Positions 15,529 to 23,264 of a stretch of DNA of 26,900 nt are shown here, in pieces. Source of the DNA: JACMJP01 sp046160675 (lineage in GTDB: Bacteria > Bacteroidota > Bacteroidia > Chitinophagales > BACL12). Position numbers and translations under genes: made by a program. The notes below the pieces were generated by a model. The model worked only from the letters and a program-made list of their open reading frames with translations. It ran no database searches and was not told the DNA's origin. Every line of letters starts with the position of its first letter. Positions within the stretch are counted from its first letter, which is position 1. The stretch lies in the NCBI GenBank assembly GCA_046160675.1, contig JBJXHH010000030.1:1-26900 (forward strand). The letters are read 5' to 3'.

Positions 15529-16833
15529 CTATTGCTTCGCAATTTCTTTTTGAATAAAAGTTCCATTTTTATTTCGTACAAGGAGTAGGTAAAAACCATC
15601 GGAAACTTCATTTCCCGCTACATCTTTTCCATCCCAAGTAAATGTATTTGCAAGTGCGAGTGTAATAATTTTTTGCCCGAACAAATTGACAATAAAAATT
15701 TCTTCAATGCCAGCAACAATATGTTCATGAATAGTAAAATGCACTGAATTAGAAAACGGATTAGGGGAAACTGTGATGTTTGTTTCCAACCCGGTTTCTT
15801 CAATGCTAACACCACAAGGCAGAGTAAACTCTGAACCCGGCGAACCATGAGGGCATCCGGCAAACCAACTTGAAGCAAGATTCGGATTTATGCCTTCGCT
15901 TAAAAGTTCAAGCGTATATCCCAATCCGTCAGCATCAGCAGGCCACGGCAACTCATCATCATATCGTACGCTGTATTGAAGTTTATCTGAAGCATCATAT
16001 AATCTAACGCCATCCCCATTATTGCTTAAGCCAAAATCAAATTCACCAATAATGTTTGAAACAAAAGGCCAGAGTGAATTCATTGCTGGTAAGCTATCAC
16101 AAATAACAAGGCGTTCGCCCGCATCTAATGTTGTGCTAGAAGGGAAAGTAAAAATATTATTGATATTATTATCTCTAAACTTCCAATTAGAAATATTAAT
16201 GGGGTTATTGGTATGATTCCAGAGTTCTATCCAGTTCTTCATATCAAAGTCATCAGCGCTGTGATAATTAATCTCACTCACTACAATAGAATAGTCACAT
16301 GGCGTATAGGCAACACCCGGAGAGCCGCCAATACAACCTGCAAACCAGTTAGTGGGATCATTTGCATCTCCCGTTTCATCATTAATTTGTAGCGAAGGAC
16401 CCAATCCATCTGCTCCATTTGGCCATGGTAATGAATCAACATAGTTTACAGATTTAACAAGGTTATCATCTGCATCATAGATGCGTACACTTCCGGAAGT
16501 ATTATCCAAACCAAATTCAAAAGAACCTATCACATTTGAAACCGACGGGTAAACCATCATAAAAGTGTCGAGCCTTTGAGCGAGTACTAGGTATGAACCA
16601 GCTGCTATGCTTGTGGCAGAAGGTACAGTAAAAAAATTAATTGCTGTTTCATCTCTGAGTATCCAGTTACTTATGTTTACTGAAGCGGTGCCATAGTTAT
16701 AAAGTTCAACCCAATTTTTACTTTGTAGCGTACTATCTGAATTATACATAATCTCAGTAATAGCAATAGTCTGGCTTTTTGTAAACTTAACAAACCCTAG
16801 TACAACAAGCAGAATAATGATAATTCTTTTCAT
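15529..16833 (-). CDS. T9SS-secreted protein with two lamin-tail domains
   Basis: A 434-aa exported protein. A TTG at 16842 would add three residues but overlaps the -7 box, so the ATG at 16833 is chosen; it begins a signal peptide (MKRIIIILLVVLGFVKFTKS). Two lamin-tail (LTD) repeats follow at about 22-179 and 181-341. They correspond closely: ITEIMYNSDS and VSEINYHSAD, KNWVELYN and KNWIELWN, ISNWILRD and ISNWKFRD, GSVRIYDADD and GVRLYDASDK, WFAGCIGGSPG and WFAGCPHGSPG. A T9SS type A sorting domain spans about 353-434 (NITVSPNPFSNSVHF, later SDGFYLLLVRNKNG). LTD domains are beta-sandwiches found with surface nucleases and adhesins, but no enzymatic domain is present here, so a binding or structural surface role is likely. 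Confidence 0.9.
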   Translation of the reverse strand: MKRIIIILLVVLGFVKFTKSQTIAITEIMYNSDSTLQSKNWVELYNYGTASVNISNWILRDETAINFFTVPSATSIAAGSYLVLAQRLDTFMMVYPSVSNVIGSFEFGLDNTSGSVRIYDADDNLVKSVNYVDSLPWPNGADGLGPSLQINDETGDANDPTNWFAGCIGGSPGVAYTPCDYSIVVSEINYHSADDFDMKNWIELWNHTNNPINISNWKFRDNNINNIFTFPSSTTLDAGERLVICDSLPAMNSLWPFVSNIIGEFDFGLSNNGDGVRLYDASDKLQYSVRYDDELPWPADADGLGYTLELLSEGINPNLASSWFAGCPHGSPGSEFTLPCGVSIEETGLETNITVSPNPFSNSVHFTIHEHIVAGIEEIFIVNLFGQKIITLALANTFTWDGKDVAGNEVSDGFYLLLVRNKNGTFIQKEIAKQ

Positions 16834-16839
16834 TCGTTT

Positions 16840-16847
16840 CAAAAGTA
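16840..16847 (-). promoter_or_regulatory. -7 element of the lamin-tail gene
   Basis: The minus strand reads TACTTTTG, a full TAnnTTTG match, ending only six bases before the ATG at 16833. A partial -33 box (TTTA) lies 18 bases upstream. Transcription from it would give an mRNA with virtually no 5' leader. Confidence 0.65.
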
Positions 16848-16961
16848 AGGTAGATTATTTCATATTAAAAAGACAATTTCTTAACATTATCGTAAAAAAC
16901 GTAATTTTCAACAAGCTCAGAAAAACTTTTCTGCAACCTGAATATATGATGGAAGCAGAAA

Positions 16962-16994
16962 CAAAAAGACTGCACATAAGATGCAGTCTTTTGT
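16962..16994 (-). terminator. Rho-independent terminator of the FKBP gene
   Basis: An 11-base inverted repeat, AAAAGACTGCA (16964-16974) and TGCAGTCTTTT (16982-16992), surrounds a 7-base loop. Read on the minus strand it lies 22 bases beyond the FKBP stop and ends in a T-rich tail. The A/T flanks on both sides would allow weak termination in the plus direction too. Confidence 0.85.
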
Positions 16995-17016
16995 CGAAAA
17001 CTTATACTTGACTTAA

Positions 17017-17739
17017 TTATTTATTGCCATCAGGCACCTTATTGCCTTCAGCGGAAGGGATTACTTTTATCAACTCCATGTCAAAAATTAGTGTTGCATT
17101 TGGGGGTATGCGTTGATTGCCTTGCTGCCCGTATCCTAACTCTGAGGAAATCCATACTTTATACTTAGAGCCTTCTTTCATAAGTTTCAATACTTCTGTC
17201 CAGCCCTTTACAAAGTTGTTAATTGGATAAGTAAGAGGTTGACCCGAATCGTAGCTGCTGTCGAATTTTGTTCCATCAATCAAGGTACCTGTGTAGTGTA
17301 CAGTTACTTTGTCGCCATCAACAGGACTTGCCCCGGTACCCTCAGTTATAACCTGATACTGTAGACCACTTGCAGTTGTTATAACTCCCGTTTTTTTGCC
17401 GTTTTCTTCGAGGAACTTTTTGCCTTCTTCCAGGTTCTTTTTTGATTTTTCAATCTGCATTTTTTGGAAATACACATTTAAATACTGCATAGCTTTTTCA
17501 TTATCCATCAGCACGGTTGTGTCGCCTGCAAATGCCTGGTTTATAGCCATTGTGAGTATTTCTTCATTAATTTCACTAACACCGAGTTGTTTTAAACTCT
17601 CTCCAACATTAATACCCAAAGCATAATTTACTGAATCTTGTTCGTTAGTGAGTGTCATACTCCCAGTGTTTTTTTTAGCCCCTTCGCAAGACACAAATGC
17701 AACTGTGCCCGCCAGGATTGAATACATGATTAATTTCAT
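17017..17739 (-). CDS. FKBP-type peptidyl-prolyl isomerase lipoprotein (FkpA-like)
   Basis: Catalyses cis-trans isomerisation of prolyl bonds and probably acts as a folding helper in the periplasm. The 240-aa protein starts with a lipoprotein signal ending at Cys18 (GTVAFVSCEG). Residues about 28-115 form the helical FKBP N-terminal dimerisation domain (DSVNYALGINVGESLKQLG, then a long Lys/Glu helix to LEENGKK). The FKBP domain covers about 122-226: GLQYQVITEG, VTVHYTGTLIDGTKFDSSYD (145-164), then PLTYPINNFVKGWTEVL and LGYGQQG with IPPNATLIFDMELIKV. The active-site Tyr, Phe, Asp and Trp positions are kept. It is flanked by its own promoter and terminator and is a single-gene unit. Confidence 0.95.
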   Translation of the reverse strand: MKLIMYSILAGTVAFVSCEGAKKNTGSMTLTNEQDSVNYALGINVGESLKQLGVSEINEEILTMAINQAFAGDTTVLMDNEKAMQYLNVYFQKMQIEKSKKNLEEGKKFLEENGKKTGVITTASGLQYQVITEGTGASPVDGDKVTVHYTGTLIDGTKFDSSYDSGQPLTYPINNFVKGWTEVLKLMKEGSKYKVWISSELGYGQQGNQRIPPNATLIFDMELIKVIPSAEGNKVPDGNK

Positions 17740-17781
17740 CGTTTACAATTGTTTTTTTATGAACGCCATTTTGGCAGGGCG

Positions 17782-17789
17782 CAAAGATA
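17782..17789 (-). promoter_or_regulatory. -7 element of the FKBP gene
   Basis: The minus strand reads TATCTTTG, a full TAnnTTTG match, 42 bases before the FKBP ATG. No TTTG is found at the expected -33 position. The short leader contains a weak GCCA-AAA-TGGC hairpin. Confidence 0.6.
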
Positions 17790-17847
17790 CCCAGCATTTT
17801 TTATTTATTTAAGCCATTTTCAAAAATCATAAATAGGGGTAATACCG

Positions 17848-17855
17848 TATTTTTG
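17848..17855 (+). promoter_or_regulatory. -7 element of the 17870 gene
   Basis: TATTTTTG matches TAnnTTTG in full, 14 bases before the ATG at 17870. No clear -33 TTTG is present. It faces away from the FKBP promoter at 17782 in the same 130-base divergent region. Confidence 0.6.
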
Positions 17856-17869
17856 ACAAAAATTTGAAT

Positions 17870-18424
17870 ATGAGAAGATTCATGCTCTTTTTAGTAAGCG
17901 GATTGACAACACTTGTATGCTATGCACAGGTTACATTCACTGATGCAATAGCTTACAATGACTATATTGTAAATGAACAAAACGCCATTGGAAACGCCAT
18001 TCTTGAGCTTAGTAACGCCTTTAATGAAGGTGGCGATATGGAATCATATAAAACCGGGATTTTCAGGGAATATGAAGAACTGAAATTGCAGTGTAACACT
18101 TCGCTGGAGAAAATTACTATAATTACGCCTTACGATAATAATTCAGAATTTCTTGAGGCAGCTCTAAATCTATTCACTTTCTATAAGAAAGTAATTGCTA
18201 ATGAATACTACTTGCTTATCAATTTTATGACAAATGAAAATGCGACGATTGAAGAACAGGAAAAAATAATGTCTCTAATGGAGAATATGAGCGCTGAGGA
18301 AGCAAGGATTGATAATATTTTTTTACAGGCGCAGCAAGCGTTTGCAAATAAATATGGTTTCACACTTTCAGAAAATGAACTGCAGGATGATATTGATGAA
18401 CTTGGAGGAGAAGAGGAAGAGTGA
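17870..18424 (+). CDS. Exported helical protein, LIC11966-like
   Basis: A 184-aa exported protein. The ATG at 17870 is preferred to a TTG two codons upstream; it begins a signal peptide ending around VCYAQ. The mature part is all-helical: DAIAYNDYIVNEQNAIGNAI near the N-terminus, a middle FTFYKKVIANEYY helix, a Glu/Met-rich segment (about 125-145) and a strongly acidic tail ending GGEEEE. The YNDYIVNEQ start and central LFTFYKK element resemble small surface proteins named LIC11966 family; that match is from memory and only moderate. The stop overlaps the GTG start of the RDD gene, so both are likely made together. No function is known. Confidence 0.65.
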   Translation: MRRFMLFLVSGLTTLVCYAQVTFTDAIAYNDYIVNEQNAIGNAILELSNAFNEGGDMESYKTGIFREYEELKLQCNTSLEKITIITPYDNNSEFLEAALNLFTFYKKVIANEYYLLINFMTNENATIEEQEKIMSLMENMSAEEARIDNIFLQAQQAFANKYGFTLSENELQDDIDELGGEEEE

Positions 18425-18867
18425 GTATAACAAATATCCCAATGCTTGATGAAGAGCAATTGAATAAATCGCCTGTATATGCAAGCTTTACGCAGAGATT
18501 TTTCGCTACCATTATTGATTTTATTTTGTTGTTTTTGCTCAATTGGTTCATCAGCATAATCTTGGGAATTGACTTTTTTGATCTTGCGATGGGAGTGATA
18601 TGGTACGGGAATATTTTAATTCTTGTTTATTTTACATACATGGAAAGCAGCCCGAAGCAGGCAACCCTTGGCAAACAGATAATGGGTATAAAAGTAGTGA
18701 GCAAAGAAGGTGGAAGAATTACTGTCGGGCAATCCATTATCCGCAGTTTATCAAAGATCATATCTGCAATTATTCTGCTTATTGGTTTTATCATAGCGGC
18801 TTTTAGTGACAAAAAACAAGCACTTCATGATATAATTGCTTCAACTTATGTAGTGAAAGAAATGTGA
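18421..18867 (+). CDS. RDD-family membrane protein (short)
   Basis: A 148-aa RDD protein with three membrane segments (about 25-48, 57-75, 105-128). The RDD signature residues are visible: FTQRFFATIIDFILLF with Arg and Asp, then the ATLGKQIMGIKVVSKEGG loop (80-97) and the SDKKQALHDIIASTYVVK end. The GTG at 18421 overlaps the previous stop by four bases (GTGA), a typical coupled start; an ATG at 18442 would give a protein seven residues shorter that still contains the whole domain, so the start is uncertain. RDD proteins are inner-membrane proteins, some reported as ion antiporters, but most are uncharacterised. It is convergent with the DUF58 gene, whose operon has another RDD gene at its other end. 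Confidence 0.85.
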   Translation: MSITNIPMLDEEQLNKSPVYASFTQRFFATIIDFILLFLLNWFISIILGIDFFDLAMGVIWYGNILILVYFTYMESSPKQATLGKQIMGIKVVSKEGGRITVGQSIIRSLSKIISAIILLIGFIIAAFSDKKQALHDIIASTYVVKEM

Positions 18868-18924
18868 ATTTTCTAATGCCTTCTGAATCATTTTTTTACG
18901 TTTTAGAGCTCTACCGCTTCACAC

Positions 18925-20259
18925 TCAAATAAGTCCCCTTGCTTTCAGCTCAAGATATTTATTAATAGTATTAATTGAAAGGTCCGCCGGTGAGGTGATA
19001 ATGGTTTGTATGCCATACTTTGTGAGTTCTTGCTGAATGAGTTTTTTCTCGACTACAAACCTTTCGGCAGTGGTAGTCAGATAAATATCTTCCAATGTTT
19101 TCGCTTCAGATCTGCTGTATCTGGCAATTTCATCATTCTCAAAAAATATCACCACCAGCAAATGTAGTTTGTTGATTTTTCGCAGAATATTCACAACCCT
19201 CTCAATAGCATAGAAACTTTCAAAATTTGTGTAAAGAAACAGTAGGCTTCTTACCCTCACAGAATTTCTGATGTGAAGGTAAAGGAGTTCATAATTTGCC
19301 TCAAGAAAACGTTCCTTTTCGTTATAAAGAGCCTGAAGAATTTTTCTCAGGTGTGCCCGGTGTTTTTCAGGGTGCAAAGTTGTACCTATTTTATCACTGA
19401 AGGTAATAAGCCCAGCTTTATCCTCTTTCCTCATCGCAATGTTTGAAATCACCAAAGCTGAGTTTATAGAATAATCAACGAGGCTCAGGTCATCAAAAGG
19501 CATCTTCATCGTCCGGCTCTTATCTATAATACAGTAAATCTGTTGCGCCTTTTCATCTTCGTAGTGATTCACCATCAGTTCACCTGTCCTGCCGGTGGCT
19601 TTCCAGTTAATACTTCTGATATCATCTCCCTGCACATATTGTTTTATCTGGTCAAATTCATAACTATGCCCTATACGTCGCATTTTTTTTACCCCCTCAA
19701 AAAATGCGATTCTATTCATTGTACGAAGTTCATATTTTTTCATCTGAAGAATTGAAGGATACACATGGGTTTCCGCTTGCTTGTTAAAAACAAACCTTCT
19801 TTCTGCCAACCTGAAAAAACTCTGCGCAAAAATGTTGATGTTCCTGAAAATGTATTCTCCCCTTTTTACAGGACGCAATGTATAATCTATCTTTTTCTCT
19901 TTTCCTGCTGCAAGGAAAAGCCGAATACTGAAATCTCGCTTTTGAAACTGGTAAGGAATTTCATCAAGAATATTCAACCAGAGACCAATTCTCGATTTGC
20001 TTTGTAGCAACAAATGCACAGGGTTTTCATCACTCAGCGAAAACACTGGAGCCACCTGCCTTTCACAATTTACCTTTGTTGAAGAATTAAAAAGTAAAAT
20101 GATATCAACTAAACACAGCGCAATAAATACGATGAGGATAGATTGTGCAAAAGGAAATAAAAAATTATACCCGAAACTAAAAATAAACAAAACAATGATG
20201 CCTGCAAGCAGCCAATAAAACCTGTTAGTGATAAAAATATTCCTGAACGGATTTTTCAT
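18925..20259 (-). CDS. DUF58 protein with vWA-like domain
   Basis: A 444-aa protein with two N-terminal membrane helices (about 15-33 and 38-57) followed by a beta-rich region and then the DUF58 core: QYVQGDDIRSINWKATGRTG (207-226), preceded by RRIGHSYEFDQIK. A von Willebrand A-like fold follows, with a metal-site-like DKSRTMK (246-252) and further strands such as AGLITFSDKIG. DUF58 proteins accompany MoxR ATPases, which are thought to act on them as chaperones, in the manner of other MoxR-vWA pairs; that is family knowledge, not shown here. The start overlaps the moxR stop by four bases, and it is the last gene of the five-gene operon. Confidence 0.9.
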   Translation of the reverse strand: MKNPFRNIFITNRFYWLLAGIIVLFIFSFGYNFLFPFAQSILIVFIALCLVDIILLFNSSTKVNCERQVAPVFSLSDENPVHLLLQSKSRIGLWLNILDEIPYQFQKRDFSIRLFLAAGKEKKIDYTLRPVKRGEYIFRNINIFAQSFFRLAERRFVFNKQAETHVYPSILQMKKYELRTMNRIAFFEGVKKMRRIGHSYEFDQIKQYVQGDDIRSINWKATGRTGELMVNHYEDEKAQQIYCIIDKSRTMKMPFDDLSLVDYSINSALVISNIAMRKEDKAGLITFSDKIGTTLHPEKHRAHLRKILQALYNEKERFLEANYELLYLHIRNSVRVRSLLFLYTNFESFYAIERVVNILRKINKLHLLVVIFFENDEIARYSRSEAKTLEDIYLTTTAERFVVEKKLIQQELTKYGIQTIITSPADLSINTINKYLELKARGLI

Positions 20260-21239
20260 CTGGGCACTTCAATTTTTTCAATAATGGATTTTATTACTGA
20301 TTCCGGATCGGCACCTTCAAGCTCTTTATCAGGGCTTACAATGATTCGATGATTTAAAACCGGGTACGATACATAATGGATGTCATCCGGTGTTACAAAA
20401 TTTCTCCCGTTCATAGCAGCTATTGCTTTTGATGTTTTCATAATGGCAAGGGAAGCCCTTGGGGAAGCACCGAGGAAAAGATCTCCATGAGTTCTAGTAC
20501 TGTTCACAATTACGGCAATGTAATCAAGCAATTCTTGTTTAATGAAAACTTTTTCGACAACCTCTTTGCACTGCTTCAAATCTTCAGTACTGAGTACCGC
20601 ATGAACATTTGCTTTCTGGCGGTTTGTAAAATCGTCTTTAAAGCGATGAAGAATTTGTTTTTCTTCTTCCAAGGAGGGGTAGGTGATCTTGATGCGGAAC
20701 AGGAAACGGTCAAGTTGTGCCTCAGGTAATTTGTAGGTTCCTTCCTGTTCAATCGGGTTTTGTGTGGCAATAACATAAAATGGAGTTTCTAGTGGATAGG
20801 TTGTTCCATCCATCGTAACCTGCTGTTCTTCCATCACTTCAAATAATGCAGCTTGTGTTTTCGCAGGAGACCTGTTGATTTCATCAATCAAAACGATATT
20901 AGAAAAAACAGGGCCTTTGCGGAAGGTAAATTCAAATGTTTTTTGATTGAAGATGGATGCCCCCAGCACATCTGTTGGCATAAGATCTGGAGTGAACTGA
21001 ATCCTCGAGAAGCTTGTATTCATTGTCTTTGCAAGCAATTGTGCAGCAAGCGTTTTCGCTATACCCGGCACACCTTCAATGAGAATATGCCCTCCGGAAA
21101 AAACCCCAGCGATGAGGAGTTCAAATAACTTATTTTGCCCAATAATGACTTTGTGCATCTCGTTGCGCATGTTCATTACATGCATCTGAAGACGTTGTAA
21201 CTCCGGCGAATTTTCCTGGTAAAAGTTTTGTTCTTCCAT
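20256..21239 (-). CDS. MoxR-type AAA+ ATPase
   Basis: A 327-aa cytosolic AAA+ ATPase. The motifs are intact: Walker A GVPGIAKT (56-63), pore and strand region GASIFNQKTFEFTFRKGPVF, Walker B IVLIDEINR (115-123), the ALFEVMEEQQVT helix (131-142), sensor 1 VIATQNP (156-162) and the DRFLFRI segment (177-183). The C-terminal lid contains GASPRASLAIMKTSKA. MoxR ATPases remodel or insert cofactors into partner proteins, usually vWA-domain proteins encoded next door, which here would be the DUF58 protein whose start overlaps its stop. It follows the DUF4350 gene direction with a one-base gap, so it is in the same operon. Confidence 0.95.
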   Translation of the reverse strand: MEEQNFYQENSPELQRLQMHVMNMRNEMHKVIIGQNKLFELLIAGVFSGGHILIEGVPGIAKTLAAQLLAKTMNTSFSRIQFTPDLMPTDVLGASIFNQKTFEFTFRKGPVFSNIVLIDEINRSPAKTQAALFEVMEEQQVTMDGTTYPLETPFYVIATQNPIEQEGTYKLPEAQLDRFLFRIKITYPSLEEEKQILHRFKDDFTNRQKANVHAVLSTEDLKQCKEVVEKVFIKQELLDYIAVIVNSTRTHGDLFLGASPRASLAIMKTSKAIAAMNGRNFVTPDDIHYVSYPVLNHRIIVSPDKELEGADPESVIKSIIEKIEVPR

Positions 21240-21240
21240 T

Positions 21241-22596
21241 TTATTTACAGTTTTTATAATAAGTATCCAGCAAATTGTGAAAATCTATAATGTCATCATC
21301 AGAAATTGAATTTTGCGCCTCAATATATTTATAGGTTGTAAAAATATGCCTTATATCTTTTTCCGGAAGTTGTGCATGCATAGAAAGTTTTTGAAATAAA
21401 ATATCATTAGGATCATGCGCAGGCAGCCTGTAACGTTCTTTTATATGATGCTGAAATAACTTCATTTTTTGCCGGGCAAGATTTTTTGTGTTTCTGCTTA
21501 AGTAATGCATCCGGCCGATAGTTTGTGAAAACTCCAGCGACTTATTAATGTTAGGTTCAGTTACAGGAATAGCCTGTTGCATGCGTTTCCCTTTAAATAC
21601 AAGGAAGGTTAACAAACCTGTTAGCAAGAGATACCATGCCCATCGTAAAGACTGCTGCGATAAAATAAAACCCAAGGGGCCCTCCGATGAAGGAGGCATA
21701 TAATCCCCGCCGTGCCTGCGTTTTGAATATTCATCCCAGATAATATCTCCGGGCTTCAGGTGGCTTAATAGTTTAGATGTATAGTCAAGATTTTCTTTTT
21801 CGATAAGGTACATATTTGTAAGCAAGAGAGGGGTTGTAAAGAAATAAATTGTACCCCGCCCATGCTTCAGTTCTATGAAGTTATATCCACCTGAACTTAC
21901 TTTTCCTAACGGGTTCATTTCATAACTTTTTCCTTCTTTCAGCATAAATTCTTCAGTAAAATATTTCCAGTTATAGGTCCGTGGTTCATCTCTTATTGTA
22001 TAGGTATAGGGGTAACCATTCACAGTTGAAAAATCTTTCTGTACAAAATTCAAGTTGATATTTTGTGCAGGGGATGTATGCAGCATACTTTTAAATGAGG
22101 TATTGTTGTCTTCATCAAGATAATCTCCGTAAGAAAAACTTTCTTCCAGACTATCATCCAGTGATTTACTTAGACTATCAGAAGAAGGGACCTGATTTTC
22201 AACTGACCTGAACAATTCTTCCGCTACTTCATCAGAAAAACTATTTGCAGAAATAAAAGCATCATTGCCTTTATAAATAAATTCGAGAAATTTATTTAAA
22301 GTAGTATCATCCATGAAAAAAGTATAGCCCGAAAAAAAGTAATTTTTATGATCAAGACTTTGAATTGTATCCATTACACGATAGATATTACGATTCACTA
22401 CGCCCAACTCTTTTCCGGGAAAATATGTTTCAGCAAGTTCAAGCAATACGCTGTTACAGAAGGGTTCTTCATCGTTAATGTAGTAAGTTTCGTTCCAGTT
22501 GTAGCGCCTTTCATTCATGCTAAAGAGAAGTAGGATTAACCCGCCCAAAAGCAGAACACCGAGGACGATCCAAACTATATCCTTGTTTTTTTTCAT
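21241..22596 (-). CDS. DUF4350 membrane-anchored protein
   Basis: A 451-aa protein with an N-terminal membrane helix (about 8-26) and a second one near 319-335, placing residues about 30-315 outside the cytoplasm and the last ~110 inside. The outer part has the layout of DUF4350 proteins: YYINDEEPFCNSVLLELAET, a YKGNDAFISANSF core, KHGRGTIYFFTTPLLLTNMY and IIWDEY. The fold is related to glutamine-amidotransferase-like (GATase) and ThuA-type domains, but no catalytic Cys-His pair is obvious. The cytosolic tail is basic and helical. Its start overlaps the DUF4129 stop by four bases. In this gene neighbourhood DUF4350 proteins are standard companions of MoxR/DUF58; the function is unknown. Confidence 0.8.
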   Translation of the reverse strand: MKKNKDIVWIVLGVLLLGGLILLLFSMNERRYNWNETYYINDEEPFCNSVLLELAETYFPGKELGVVNRNIYRVMDTIQSLDHKNYFFSGYTFFMDDTTLNKFLEFIYKGNDAFISANSFSDEVAEELFRSVENQVPSSDSLSKSLDDSLEESFSYGDYLDEDNNTSFKSMLHTSPAQNINLNFVQKDFSTVNGYPYTYTIRDEPRTYNWKYFTEEFMLKEGKSYEMNPLGKVSSGGYNFIELKHGRGTIYFFTTPLLLTNMYLIEKENLDYTSKLLSHLKPGDIIWDEYSKRRHGGDYMPPSSEGPLGFILSQQSLRWAWYLLLTGLLTFLVFKGKRMQQAIPVTEPNINKSLEFSQTIGRMHYLSRNTKNLARQKMKLFQHHIKERYRLPAHDPNDILFQKLSMHAQLPEKDIRHIFTTYKYIEAQNSISDDDIIDFHNLLDTYYKNCK

Positions 22597-23255
22597 CCCT
22601 GGCTTTTGTTTATGACGTCAATGAGATTTAAAAAGGAGGGGTGCAGTTTGTTGAATTGCACTTCTTCAAGCATCTTTTCACCGTACCACACATATTCAAA
22701 CAATAAAGTATTTCCGGCAAACTGTTGTGAGAACATTCTGTCTGAAGTTTCAATTACATAATCCTTGTTTGTTTTGTTTTTTCTCCAGGATATGATCTCC
22801 TTTTCATGCAGTGCCTGCAGGATCATGAGATAATAAATGCGAATTGCGAGCCGGAAATCTTTGCGCTGTAGTGCTTCCCGCAGGAACCGTTCAAGGTCGC
22901 TTTCCATCGGTTTTTCATCTAGGTCAGTAATGGTTGCGGAAGCATCAGTTTTTACTTTTTTGTTTGGAGCGAAAATATCTTTACCGAAAATGCGGAGAAG
23001 GATATATACCAGCAGGCCGATTACAACAATAAATAAAATTACCTGCAGTGTTCTGCTTACTTGGTACTCAGGTAATTCTTGTACAGGTAAAGTTTCTGCT
23101 TCCTCGATAGGAGTTTCTGTGTAATCAAGCCCATCAACAGCTTCTTTCCATGCTGCAGAATCAATTGCATGAAATGTTGCAGCAGGTACGTTCTGTAACA
23201 AAAAAATTAAATAAAGTAAAAGAAATAAGAGTTGAAGTTTTGGAAAATAATTCAT
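22593..23255 (-). CDS. DUF4129 membrane protein
   Basis: A 220-aa protein with a signal-like or membrane segment at 7-25, a short periplasmic loop rich in acidic residues (EETPIEEAETLP-type), a membrane helix at about 69-90 and a cytosolic C-terminal domain. The latter carries the DUF4129 pattern: LERFLREALQRKDFRLAIRI (about 118-137) and YYLMILQALHEK, then WRKNKTNKDY and FEYVWYGEKMLEE. In other bacteria this domain is fused to transglutaminase-like proteins beside MoxR and DUF58. It starts nine bases after the SpoIIM-like stop and overlaps the next gene by four bases. It probably connects membrane and cytosolic parts of one complex, but this is inference. Confidence 0.82.
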   Translation of the reverse strand: MNYFPKLQLLFLLLYLIFLLQNVPAATFHAIDSAAWKEAVDGLDYTETPIEEAETLPVQELPEYQVSRTLQVILFIVVIGLLVYILLRIFGKDIFAPNKKVKTDASATITDLDEKPMESDLERFLREALQRKDFRLAIRIYYLMILQALHEKEIISWRKNKTNKDYVIETSDRMFSQQFAGNTLLFEYVWYGEKMLEEVQFNKLHPSFLNLIDVINKSQG

Positions 23256-23264
23256 GTGGTGGTT

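Noticed and set aside
15531..15551. Hairpin ATTGC-TTC-GCAAT followed by TTCTTTTT near the convergent ends at 15525/15529
   Set aside because: The stem is only five bases and lies within the end of the lamin-tail coding region; too weak to call a terminator.
18868..18924. TAGAGCTCTA palindrome between the RDD and DUF58 genes
   Set aside because: A short palindrome without a T-tract; not a terminator by itself.
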